Shown in pieces: positions 36,323-48,656 of a stretch of DNA of 64,000 nucleotides (position 1 is its first letter; every line of letters begins with the position of its first letter). The notes under the pieces are model-generated. The model saw only the letters and a list, made by a program, of their open reading frames with translations, made no database searches and had not been told where the DNA came from. Position numbers and translations under genes: made by a program. The stretch spans positions 3,410,001-3,474,000 of the forward strand of contig NC_089449.1 of NCBI RefSeq assembly GCF_026210795.1, in the 5' to 3' direction. The DNA comes from Rhizophagus irregularis (Eukaryota; Glomeromycota; Glomeromycetes; Glomerales; Glomeraceae).

Positions 36323-37539
36323 TAACATCTTTAACAAAAATTGTTAGACACAATATATTTTCATTGTGGCTTTTTTTTTTAAGCGTTAATTTAGTATAAT
36401 TGAAAACTTTATGTATTAATAGTTTTCATAGAGATATCAAGACTAAAATTTGGCTGATTTTTTTTTGGTCGTTTGTTAATTAATACATATCAAATTAAAG
36501 TTTGAATTTTTGCTAAACATTAAACTTTTATTAAAATTAGTCATTTTTTTCCTCATTTCTCGAACTCGAACTACTACTAAGATATATTTATCAAACCGAA
36601 ATATTATTAACTTAGCGTTTCTTTTTTTTTTCTGTAGGAATACCTGTTAGGACGAAACTGGTCTTGGGGTAAAGAATTTTATTTTATTTATTATAGAACG
36701 TATTAACATTTCTCTTCTATTATTTTTTTTCTGTAGGAAATACTGGACTTTAAAGTAAAGAAGTAGGGAAAGTGTTAGTTAATTAAGAAATGTTTAAAAG
36801 TGTGCCTTAGATATAAAAGTTGTTTTGAATTTGAATCACGATCCATAATCTGAATCTTGTGTAACATCCAGATCTATAGATCATTTCATTAGTTTTTTAT
36901 ATTTAACATATTCTTTAACATTATGGCAAAGACTTTTATTGAGGATCAAGGTTTTTCTGTAAAAGATTATTTATATAAGCAAAAAAACAAAAAAAAAAAC
37001 AAAGTGCAAAGTACAGATTTGAATCTCATGTTATATAAAGTTATAAACTATTATTTACTTGGAGAATGATATTAAAAGATTTAGGAGAAAAAGTACGGGG
37101 AGAAAAAAATTTTAATAACTCTATGAGGATATATATTTACTGTAGATTAAATTGTTGCTAAGATGACATTAAAATGTGAAATTTTTGTTTCAATTACACC
37201 CATATGGAGATCTTTGAAATATTTTTAAATTATTACACGAAAAAAGTTAAATTAAAATAGTTTATTTATTCTATATTTTAACAATTACTCTGCGTTAATA
37301 ATTTTAAAGCTAGAAAAAGCTGCAAAGAAAAGAAATGATATTTTGCGTGGATATTATATTATGAACTTAAAGCGCCGAATAAGTAATTTATCCGGAATCA
37401 CGTAATTTGAAAAAGACACGACTTAAAATTATAAAAATCACGTGATACCGGATAAATAAATAACTTTTATAATAAAAAGATTTATTGAATAGAATATATT
37501 GAAAAGCTTTTATTAGCCTCATCAAAAAATCCATATATT
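36323..37539. other. intergenic, no gene seen
   Basis: AT-rich spacer upstream of the P450 relic. It may contain eroded N-terminal P450 exons that I cannot recognise. Confidence 0.35.
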
Positions 37540-38560
37540 AGAAAATTTTCTGATAAAAATGGTAGAGACTAGAGAACTTCATGAATTAGAGATAATGGGA
37601 AAGGGAATATTATTAAATCAAGATTATAAATAATCGACGCAAGCTATTTTATCAAAATTTGTCAACGAATGATAAATAAACTTTTTAATGAAATTCATGG
37701 ATATTTCTACATAGTTTAATCAATTCACAAATGATATCTGCATTAGTTGATGAGACAGTAAAATTTGTTTAAGCAATTCGTTAGTATCTCCTTTTTTTAA
37801 GACATTATTTTCTATATTTTAAGTTAATCTTATTCAAAACATCAAATTCATAGATCAAAGAATTGATGTAATTATCAAAAGATGTACGTAGATAAAATAC
37901 TCCATTAGATAAACTTTAACAAACGACCTTTTGACACTTTGTGGTATTAAAATTAATGATAAAGAAGTTATGAGACCTATGACTGATTCCGAAATTTGCG
38001 GTATTATTTTCAATGGAATAATTGATGGAACTGATATTGTGAGTAAATTTCTTAATACTTTTGTCAATTTTAATAAAATTTTTTAGAGTTAAAAATTAAT
38101 CTAACATTTATTCTTTCCTTCAATGTACTGCAAATACTATCTCATTCATTATTTATTATTATCTTTCACATTATCCAGATATCCAGATGTTAAAAAAGAA
38201 AATATTGAACGAATCTTTCAAGACGACAAAACACGTCTAGTTACTTATAATTTAACATATCGTGAAGCGATTGTAAAAGAAGTATCTCGTATTTTTTCAG
38301 TCGTAAATTAAGTTGTCTTGAAAACTCTGATGAAATAGGAGGTTATCAATGGGCCAGCTGAAACAATAATTAGAATTAATATTGATGCTATTCATAATAA
38401 TGAAGAATATTGGGAAGAACTAAATAAATTTAATCCTGATAAATGGATGGTTAAAGGTTTTGAACCAAAGAAAAATTCGTTTATTATATTTGGTGGAGGA
38501 TTAAGAGTTTGTCCAGGAAGAAAGTTGTCAAAGATTGAATTAATTTTAAACTAACTTTTG
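37540..38560 (+). pseudogene. cytochrome P450 pseudogene
   Basis: P450 landmarks appear in order but not in one frame. A segment near 37,580-37,640 resembles the helix-C region (MGKGILLNQDY). At 37,920-38,040 an I-helix-like stretch reads FNGIIDGTDI. At 38,180-38,310 comes the K-helix with E-x-x-R (KEVSRI). At 38,345-38,450 a meander reads NPDKWM, and at about 38,490-38,525 the haem-binding loop FGGGLRVCPG has the axial Cys. The frame breaks by one base after SVV near 38,303, and stops follow if read through. The I-helix exon and the K-helix exon do not join in phase at the visible donor and acceptor, and the C-terminus after KIELIL is lost. A membrane-bound monooxygenase gene has evidently decayed here; the substrate is unknowable. 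Confidence 0.75.
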
Positions 38561-40461
38561 TCATTCTTTTCATTATAGGTTATGTTATATTTTTTGATTT
38601 TTTTTTTTTTTGGAAAATAGAGAAATATCGACCAAAGATGTTTTACATAAAAAGTTGGAATATTTTGGAAAAACGATAAAAAGCCCAAGCTTTTTTTTGG
38701 TAAAAAGTTCAGCAAGAGTGTTAAATATCAGTATGAAAGTCATATGACCTTAAAGTTTTTGATGAAGAATCTTCTACAGATCCTAATGATAACGGATTTA
38801 TGAAGATTGGTAACAATAAGTACGGAAAAATAATTTAACTATTCCAAAAAAATTTATTGTCAAGTGAAAGTTTTTCTGCAGGACTTTTTCTGGTAATACT
38901 TATAGTTTTTTAAAATTATAAAAATTATAAAACGAAAACTGGGATTATATTAGTGTGTGGCGTGTGCAGTGCTTTATTATTAATCTTTCAACGTCTATGT
39001 AATTGAGAAGTGTGGCATTAGCAAGCTTCTTAATGAATTTCATTAAAGAGAGAAATAAAAAAAAAATGATTTTAACCTATCAAATTCATAGTGATTTTAT
39101 ATGCCGACAACTTCTTTTTTTCTTTCCTTTGTATTTTCTCGGCTTGAAATGGTGAAATAAAAAATAAAAATATATAATTATGACATAATAACCGATTATT
39201 CGTAATCAACGTATATAATACATTTTACTTAAAAATATTATGATTACGCGAGCTTTTGTTGAGGCTAATTAAGTTTAATATGTTTGAAACAAATGTTTTT
39301 AGTCGCCAAAATATGATGTCAAACTTGCCTTTTAAAAACATGATTTGTATCACTGGATTTAATAGTTTAAGTGAATCAAGTCTAACTGATTAACTTATCT
39401 TTACTTAAGCTTAGTACGTTTTTCGATCCTTTATAATAATTTTTAGATTTCCATATTAATAGTGAATGATAAGGCGTACGAGAGTATTCTACATTGCACC
39501 ATTAATTGAATCAATAATGTGACATATAAAGTATCATTTCGAACAAGCAACCGCAACTCGAGTATCACTTGAATAATATTAAGTTTTAAATTTACATACA
39601 AAAAATTTAATGTATTTAATGTACAAAATTTGTTTATTTATAAGTTGAATCTAATTTATCGTTTTAAGGTACTCGTTTTTTAATTTTAATTTAACGTCAC
39701 GTTTTAATAAAATATAATTATCATATTTATATTTAGAACAACCATAATCAATAATGTCTACCTTTATCTGACGACTATTTTCGATCTTTTGGAGGATAAT
39801 CTTCATGAGCTCTCGATTACATTAATTGAATATATTCCACGTATCTTCATGAACCGGGTTTTGGTCGCGGTGGAAATGGTACATTTACTATTAAATCTTT
39901 AATATCAGCAAGATTTTGAAAGAGTTTTTGAGGTGCATTCAAGATTGAAAATTAATTACCTTCTCGTTTTACAACAAAAGCTCCTACGTTATTTATAAAA
40001 AGATTTTAATATTTGAATAATTTGCTAATTAATATTAATGTTAAAAAAGGAAAATTAAGTCATAAAAAACTGTATATTACCCGATGAAACAATAGTAAAA
40101 GCAAAGATCAATAGCAAATATTTTAAATGCATGAATATTTTTTGGTACGTTCTTCGTAATTATATATATATATATTCTTTTTTTCGATAACACGTACTTT
40201 CAAATTTTTATTTTTTACGATTACATCATTTGAAAGCCTCATTAATTGTTAATTTAAGATTAAAGCTAGTTAAGGCTGTTAACTAAACCGGTTAAAGTCA
40301 GAATTAAGTAGGTGCTCAGCCAAAATTAAGTTTAACCGGTTAAATGACCGTAAGATTTTGGAGCTGATTTGAAAGCGAAGTAAAAACACATCATAGTATA
40401 TTTGCCACGTTTATTAAAAAAAAGGTAGCAATATTATTGGTCGTTTATCGAACCGCAGTCA
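38561..40461. other. intergenic with faint relics
   Basis: Mostly noncoding. On the minus strand near 39,975-40,010 a short frame contains NNVGAF, reminiscent of the NNxG motif of short-chain dehydrogenases, next to a donor-like GTAATT. At 39,790-39,930 minus-strand frames give PPRPKPG. Too little remains for a call. Confidence 0.3.
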
Positions 40462-40471
40462 TCAGTAAACG

Positions 40472-40711
40472 ACTACCCCTGCGTACCCTTCAAAAATGTT
40501 ACGAAACGGCCGGCATTACGGCGTTATGCACTAACACGTGAAAATAAACAGTGACGAATAAGGGAGTGACGAATACGTTTTTACTTACTCGAAAAAAACT
40601 AAGTCCCTCAGATACTTATGAAAAATGGAAACAAGGAAGGGTGTGACGGATGTGACAAAAAACAGTCACGTGAATTTTCGTGACATTTTTGAAGGGTACG
40701 CAGGGGAAATC
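40472..40711. mobile_element. 240-bp MITE with 10-bp target duplication
   Basis: TCAGTAAACG is present at 40,462-40,471 and at 40,712-40,721. Between them the ends match as inverted copies over CCCCTGCGTACCCTTCAAAA and on through ATGT(T/C)ACGAAA. Target duplications of 9-11 bp are usual for Mutator-like elements, so this is best seen as a MULE-type MITE. No coding capacity. Confidence 0.78.
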
Positions 40712-41369
40712 TCAGTAAACGTAAAGGAATCATTATCACTGACTTTGAATCTAAAAACAATTATTTATAAAGAAATGTATGTTAAATTTTTTTTTGTGTT
40801 CTGAATAACTACAAAAAATTTTTACAAATATGGCTACAAATAGTGTTGGCTGCCAGTAAAGTTGTTAATATCCGTAATAGGTAGTGTGTACTAAAAAATC
40901 GTGTTTGAAAATTAATAAATATATCTATTTTAATTAATTCCGGCCGGAATTAAGTTATTACTTAGTCATCATCAGACTAATACAGTCATACCGATCACAC
41001 TAATTGTTTAGCCGTAATCCGAAACTATTACTAACGTTATAAAAAAATAATTTTATTATTTTATTTTATTAACTGAAATGACTTTTATCACTATTAAATA
41101 TATTTATTAAGCTGTTAACTATTCTTGCAACAAAATTTTAAATTGAACGAAAAACTTTATTTTTCTGTAACCCATTTACAAACTTCTAAATATTTGTTAT
41201 GTTACACCAAAGTAAATTAAGTATAACAGATAACTTTAAAAATAAAACAAATGAAAAAAAAAAACAATTTACTTCGAAAATTTACTTAGCGTAATTCATT
41301 ATATATCGCTATATTTCATGAAAAGATTATTAATAAATTATTTATCAAACGCATATATAATTTTTTTTT
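40712..41369. other. intergenic, 3' flank of kinase-Sel1 gene
   Basis: No gene. Contains the perfect 20-bp palindrome TTAATTCCGGCCGGAATTAA at 40,934-40,953. Confidence 0.5.
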
Positions 41370-44300
41370 TTACGTACCGTGATTTGATATTAGATCATTT
41401 AAACTTTTTAAAGCCTCTACATTTTCGTTAATTACAGCCATTGTATATAACTCACGTGCTTTTAGTATATTAATATGTGTCCCAATTCCTTTTTCATAAT
41501 AGTATCCAAGTCTATGTTGAGCATTTGCATATCCCTTATCAGCCAATTCTTTGACTATATCAAATGCCTTCCTCTTATCTCCTAATTCATACAGTAACCT
41601 TTCTAAACTCATTATAGCCTTTAAATTTCCATTATCCTTAGCTGTTTGATATAATTCAACTATTTCAAATGCTTTAGTCTCACCTTTTATAATTTTTTCT
41701 CCTAATTTAAATAGTAAACTAGATGAACTTTTTATAGCCTCTGTGATTCCGTTTTCTGCAGCCGTATGATATAATTCAAGTGCTTTTAATATATTTACAT
41801 CAGTCCCAATTCCTTTTTCATAATAGTAACCAAGTCTATGTTGAGCACTTACATCTCCCTTATTAGCTAATTCTTCAATTATTTCAAAAGATTTTTTTTC
41901 ATCTTTATTAACTCCTTCTCCTGTCTCGTATAATATACTTAATTCATATTGTGCAACATTATGGCCTTCTTTTGCAGATATTGTAGATTTTGTGTATAAA
42001 TGAAATGCTTTCTTTTTATGTATCTTAGTACCAATTCCAAAATTGTAACACATTCCAAGTTTAAACTGAGCTTTTGAATGTCCTTTTTTTGCTGACCCTT
42101 TATAATATTTAAAAGCTCTGCGAGCATCTTTTTTGATGTAGTATTGAGCTAAATTATAAAATTTTATATCATGTTTCTCTAATGCAAATTTACCTTCAAT
42201 ATTCTTTGTTAATCCATAATTACTAATAAAGAATGATAAACACAGAATTAACGCTACTATAATTAATAAAATATTATTCATATTGGTTGTTTGTTTCTTA
42301 TTTTTTATATTATTTTTAACTACTTCATAGAAAATATTTCCTTCCCATAGTCTGCATAGTAGTTTTAACTTATTTTGTGCATCGCTATCGATATACTTTT
42401 CTAAAATTTTATTATATAATTCCAATGCTTTTAACACATTAATACTATTTTTAATTCCTTTTTTATGGTAATATTCCAGTATAAATTGAGCATCTTGATA
42501 TTCTTTTACTGCCAATGCAAAAAGTAGTTTAAATGCTCTTTCTTCTTCTACATCAATTCCTTTTAAATCACGTACTAATAAACTTATTTTGTGTTGTGTT
42601 TCATTACTTTTCATCATTACATCTATATCACGTAGTTCAATCGCTTTTTTTGTATTGATTTCTGTGCCAATTCCTTTGTAATAATACCATTCAAGTTTCG
42701 AAAAGGCCTTTATATAATCCTCTTCGGCCAATTTTTTAATTAATTTAAATGCCATTTCTTCATTTTTATTAACCCCCTCTCCTGATTCATATAATAAACT
42801 TAGTTCATATAGCGCATCATTGTTTCCATATTCTGCAGCCTCTTTATATAATTGAAAGGCCCTATGTTTATCTTTTTTAGTGCCAATTCCTTTTTTATAG
42901 TAATCTCCAAGTATAAACATGGCATTTACATGGTCTTTTTCGGCCAATTCCTTAATTAATTGAAATGCCTTTTTTTCATTTTTATTAATCCCCTCTCCTG
43001 TTTCGTATAATAAACCTAATTTACACAGCGCATCATCGTTTCTATTTTTTGCAGCCTTTTCGTATAATTGAAAAGCCATATTTTTATCTTTTTTAGTGCC
43101 AATTCCTTCTTCAAAGTAATATCCGGACAGAAATTGAACATCTGAATTTTCTTCTATCAATTCAAGAAATAATAATTTACACTTCGCATCATTATTTCCT
43201 TTATCCGCGGCTAGTTTATATAATCGAAAGGCCTCATTTTCATCAGGATTAGTACCAATGCCTTCGTCATAATAATATCCAAGTTGAAAAATGGCGTTTA
43301 TATGGTCTTTTTCGAACAATTGCTTAATTAATTCAAATGCCATTGCTTCATCTTTTTTATCAACCCCTTCTCCTGATTCGTATAATAAACTTAGTTCATA
43401 TAGCGCATCATCGTTTCCATATTCTGCAGCCTTTTCATATAGTTGAAAGGCCATATTTTTATCTTTTTTAGTGCCAATTCCTTTTTTATAGTAATTTCCA
43501 AGTTGAAAAATGGCGTTTATATGGTCTTTTTTGGCCAATTTCTTAATTAATTTAAATGCCTCTTTTTCATTTTTATCAACCCCCTCTCCTGATTCGTATA
43601 ATAAACTTAATTCATATAGCGCATCATCGTTTCCATTTTCTGCAGCCTTTTTATATGATTGAAAGGCCATCTTTTTATCCATTTCAGTGCCGGTTCCTTT
43701 TTTATAGTAATTTCCAAGTATAAACATAGCATTTACATGGTCTTTTTCGGCCAATTCCTTAATTAATTTAAATGCCTCTTCTTCATCTTTATCAACCCCC
43801 TCTCCTGATTCGTATAATAAACTTAGTTCATATAGCGCATCATCATTTCCATTATTTGCAGCCCTTAGATATAATTGAAAAGCCATATTTTTATCTATTT
43901 CAGTACCAATGCCTTTATCATAATAATATCCAAGTTGATATTGAGCATCTATGTAGTTTTCTTCGGCAAATTTCTTAACTAAATCAAACGCATTTTTGTC
44001 ATTTTTGAAAACTTCATTCGATGAGCAGCTATTTTCATTTAATAATGATGTACTTGATGTATCTTCTCTCGCTATATCACGTATATTTTCACTTGATTCA
44101 TTTGATTCTACCGCTGATCCACGATACAAGTCCATATTTTTACTTGATTCATTTGATCCTATTGCTAATCCACTATTCACATCTATATTTCCAATTGATT
44201 CATTTGATTTAAAATTATCATTCATGATTGTCTCTTCTGTAATTAAGTAATTTTCTTCTTTTACGTTACTCGCATTAATCACTTCAGGATCGATCATCGT

Positions 44301-45525
44301 TCTAAGTATTGAAACAACTTCTTTCAATTTTGGACGCTCATTTTCTTCAAGTTTCCAACATCCTAATTTAAAATTTAACAAATAGATAAAATTATGATTT
44401 TATTTTCAAAAAAAAAAAATATACATTAAATATAAATGTGATAATTTACCTTTATATAAATTACTATACTTTTTAGGAGTACCCTCAACACTTTTTTCTC
44501 TTTTTCCACATAATATACCCAAGGCTAATGTTACGTCGTAAGCCTCATTATGAAATGGTTTTCGTCCGCTTGATATTTGCCACATAAGTACTCCAATACT
44601 ATATATATCAGATTTCTTATTTAACTGATAGCATCTATTTCTACTATCTAGTCTTTTTGGGTCTATATATGGAATCATACCAAAGATTGAAGCGTTACTT
44701 GATGCTTCAGAGATTTTTCTTGACAGTCCAAAATCTGTCAACTTAATATTTTTTTGATGTACAAGTACGTTATTTGCATGCTAAAATAAATAAAGAAAAA
44801 CATATTAGTTTCTTTTCATAATAAATTGATATGATGAAAAATTAAATCAATTATTACCAAATCACGATGGATAATATCATAACCATGCATCCATGCTACA
44901 GCTTTGGTTAATTGAAATGCAAATTTACACTTATCATTCCAATCAAGTTCATTAAAATGTTTGCACAAATAAGTTTCTAACGTGCCACTATCAGCATATT
45001 CTAATACCAATGAATATTTGATACTTTGATGAATCGTATCTGGAATAGGATAAGATGAGCAAGTAAAATAATTTGTCAGTTTAAATAAATATATTATTAT
45101 ATATTATATATCTTTTAATTCTCACCTGATTCTATTTTTGTGATACCACAAAACTGTACAATGTTTGGATGAAGACCAATTCTTTTATGTAGTTTTATCT
45201 GTAAGAAATTTAAACATGAAAATAATTAACTTTGAATTAAAGATTGCTTTATTTAATTTTAAATAATTAAAAAATGTTTGTTACATACTTCATTAACAAT
45301 TTCTTTAAGGGATGATTTATAATTATTAAACACTTTTATTGCATAAGTGACGTCAGAATCTTTCCAATTAGCGGTGTAAACTCTCCCAAAACCACCGCCT
45401 GCTAGTAGTTGTAAATTTTTCAAGTTGGAATATTCATAATAGTTCAAGTAATCACCTATAATCGATTCTTCTAACCAATTCGTGTAAAAATCTGATTCAT
45501 TGTTTTCGTTAGGAAAATTTGTCAT
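41370..45525 (-). CDS. protein kinase fused to a long Sel1-repeat array with one membrane segment
   Basis: Minus-strand exons 45525-45289, 45198-45126, 45039-44858, 44780-44450 and 44362-41370, 1,271 aa. The kinase domain (about 40-300) has the Gly loop GGGFGRVY, Lys64 in YAIK, the catalytic loop HRDLHANN (Asp163, Asn168), DFG (180-182) and the C-lobe [10 protein letters not shown] and ENERP motifs, so it should be active; the style is TKL-like. A Ser/Asn-rich linker follows. Next come many Sel1 repeats of about 36 residues with the pattern LGxYYxxGIGTxxDxxxAFxLYxxAA and ExGEGVxKxExxAF. A hydrophobic helix ([17 protein letters not shown]) at about 968-985 interrupts the array, and more Sel1 repeats follow. 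Sel1 arrays are protein-binding scaffolds, so this is probably a signalling kinase anchored to a membrane. A minus-strand CTTTATAAAA lies about 40 nt upstream of the start. The ATG at 45,552 is an alternative start. Confidence 0.88.
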
Positions 45526-46305
45526 TTTTGACCAGATTGTGAAAGAAAACAATTATTAGTTGTTTTATAAAGTGTCCGGCTAATAACATGGGTAAAACAT
45601 ATTAGATAATATAATTTATATATATATGAAATCGGTGTAACAAATGTTACAAGTGTCATAAGATAAAAGATGCATTCATAACGTGATGCAGAAAGTTATG
45701 AACACAATGCACAGCAGTAAATGACATATACGGGAAATGATACGTTTTGTACATGTTTCCGTATACGCAATTCATTTTGAAGATTTTTTTTAAGAAGAAA
45801 GTAACGTATACAGAATGAAATTTTATGTATATGAAATGTATACTTAAATTTTATGACATCATTGTAAGATTTTCAAATTTATATTACACACGGTTGTTTG
45901 ATATGATACATTTTTATTTATTTAGTTTAAACTTTAAAAAATCTTTTTATTATTTCACATGAGCTTACTAAATAACTAGTAATAACAATGACCAAATCAT
46001 ATGAATTTTATGAGAACAAAATCATTGTAAATTCAGCGTAAATTTTTATGCAAATAATGCGTTTTTGTGACACGGAATTGTGCATTTTACCTATTTTTTC
46101 TTTAGATTATAATAAAATAATAGATTTAATCATAATATAGTAAATGGTAAAAAAAAAATGCAACAAAAGTTTTGTAACATTCAATTACTTCTTTGAGATG
46201 TTTATAAAGTGCTAATTTTTTTTGTTTATTACACTCCTGCAAGAAATACGTTTTATTACATAAAACATCATGTGAAAGCTTGCTTAATGATTCTATCTTT
46301 GATCT
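45526..46305. other. kinase promoter and decayed repeat fragment
   Basis: At 45,720-45,850 there are ATACGGGAAA, GTTTCCGTATACGC and GTAACGTATAC stretches resembling the subterminal zones of the element at 29,554-31,073. This is probably an eroded fragment of that family. No gene. Confidence 0.4.
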
Positions 46306-46417
46306 CTACAGCCAATCAGGATGTCAATTCGGATTAAATTCTCCATCTGGAAGTTTGTATATCATCCAGATATGCATCCCTAGATTATCATTAGGATTTG
46401 TTAACGGATCTATACGC
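46306..46417 (-). pseudogene. isolated decayed terminal exon
   Basis: After a TTTTTAG acceptor the minus strand reads a compact, protein-like frame (RIDPLTNPND ... WMIYKLPDGEFNPN), then TGA, then HPDWL and TAG. The TGA sits where Trp would fit (NPNWHPDWL), suggesting a TGG to TGA change. No matching upstream exons were found, and the family is not recognised. Confidence 0.4.
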
Positions 46418-48656
46418 CTAAAAATATATAAAACAGTTTAATTTATTAAATTTATCTTGGGTGGAATTAAGAATCAAAGCTGGCACACTAATTAACAATT
46501 TTTGGTGAATACAATTTTTCCATTTTTTTTCGTATATACAACCGATTTCAAAAAGGTGAGACCAGATAAATATAACTTTCGTTTAATTGACTTTCGTAAT
46601 AAAAAGACCAGACGCGGATCACTATATCACTTTCGTTTAATAATAAAAAAAAATCAGATTTAATTTTTAAAAAAATAAAATCAAATTATTAATTAATAAG
46701 ATTATAATTATTCCTGAAATTATTGTTTTAATTTATATAAACATTAAAAGAAGAAAAAATGAAACTCCGTAGTGAAACCTATCTCAATGTGAAATATAAT
46801 ACCTTTTAAATTTTTAAAATAATCGCACTAAGTGTCACTCATGATCACCTTCATACTAATTTTTTAAAATTGCGAGTGATTAGCTGAGTTTATAAATGAC
46901 CAGGAATCTTCGTTTACTTATTTCCGGCCTCATATAGATAGCCGGGAAATTACTAATTTTAGTTTAAAATAGTTAAGTTTAAAGTAGTTAATATTTAATG
47001 AGTGACATGCAGGAGATTACCTATTTATTCCATAAGAAGGAGAACATTAGGGATTTTTTTCCCTTCGGGAAAAAGTCATGTTACTCCCAACTCCCCATGA
47101 AATAAATAATATAAATAAAGAGAAATAATAAAGAATTTTTTTAAAAAAAATATATATATATAAAGTAAATGGTAATTATTATGCAACCTTATCCATTTTA
47201 CTAAATTAATCATTATTTTTATTTTTCGTCTACAATATCATTTTAATTTTACCATTTTATTACGTATTACATTCATTTTTTTACTATTCTTTTTTTTTTA
47301 ATCATCGCTTTTTTTTTCAATATATATTAACTTGTCAATGCCGGCTGCGGATCCAATGCATAGAAGCTTGCATATTCTAAACTTAAAATAAGCATAATCT
47401 CAAAAGCTTAAGCATTTAAAAATGCCGGAAAAGTCTAAATCATATTTATTGAATTTTTTGGTTAGTATGATCGTCAAACGATACTATAATACAATTAAAG
47501 TTAGGCACATTGCACAGGCTTTCGGCATTCTCAAATGTATTGAAAAATTTTCTATACCCGGTATATGAATGAACATGAACCGAATGAGAATCTTGTCGCG
47601 ACGAAAAATGGCGCCCATTTGTTTTGTTTTTTGACGATGCATAAAATTACATATATTTATGTCCTCTTTTTTTTTGTATTTTGATGTTCAGTTTTTCTTA
47701 ATAACTTAATGGCTTGACGTATGAGTTGCATGGTTATCTAATCCATGAGTTGACAGAGTTGCTGCGATTTTTTCAAAAGGATAATTTTATACTGTAGGTC
47801 CACATTGCGAAAATAACAAAAAAAATGATAAAACTACTAATGATTTTCAGAGGTATAAGGTCATTTCGGGTAATATGAATGAATTAGAGCGTCGCATCCC
47901 GACGCGAATTTAATTGTGATATAAGGACTTGCATATGAAAATCCTTTATTTAAAAATATTTATTTAATCCTTGGGAATATTTTTTTCTCGTATTTTTTTT
48001 TTGCAGGATCTATAAGAAATTCTTCTTGACAACAGGCGAGAATGTAGGGATACTATATATTATATATCACTAATGAATTTTTAAAAAAAAACTAATTTTA
48101 CGTAATGTCAAACTGAATGGACGTGAGGTAAGGTATTTAATTGAATCATGTAATTGAAGAATCGATCGATCAAGTTGCGCGATTAATCAAAATGATTAAC
48201 TTCGACTGATAACGTGCAATCGATTTTTGATTGATCATTAAAATAACAATCATAGTACGGATTATGCCGCCATTTCAATTCTGATTGTTCGGATTTTTGA
48301 TTGCAAAATCCATTAACCAATCCAAACTTGTGATCAAATCAGAATTGAGTTTGCTGATCGCTGATCGTAAAAATTTCCAATCAACACGTTTATTTTTAAA
48401 AAATTCTACTTTTTTATAGGTCGGTCACTGATCAAGTTGCATAGTTGCGTAATTTCATCATCCGATAATTATCAACCCAATATAATCACGTCTGGGTGAT
48501 TATAAAAAGTAAATTCTTTATTAATATTATATATAAAAAGACATTAAAAAAAAAAAAATAATATAATTGTTCAAACTTAATTACAATTAAATTAGAAGTA
48601 ATCCTAATTTATTTAACATAAATAAAAAGCTTAAAAAGCTTAAAATAAAAAAAAAA
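46418..48656. other. intergenic, no gene seen
   Basis: AT-rich spacer. A short hairpin TTTTTCCC-TTC-GGGAAAAA lies near 47,054-47,072. No coding signal. Confidence 0.4.

Noticed and set aside
47054-47072. TTTTTCCC-TTC-GGGAAAAA hairpin as a transcription terminator
   Set aside because: Bacterial-type terminators are not expected here, and no gene ends next to it.
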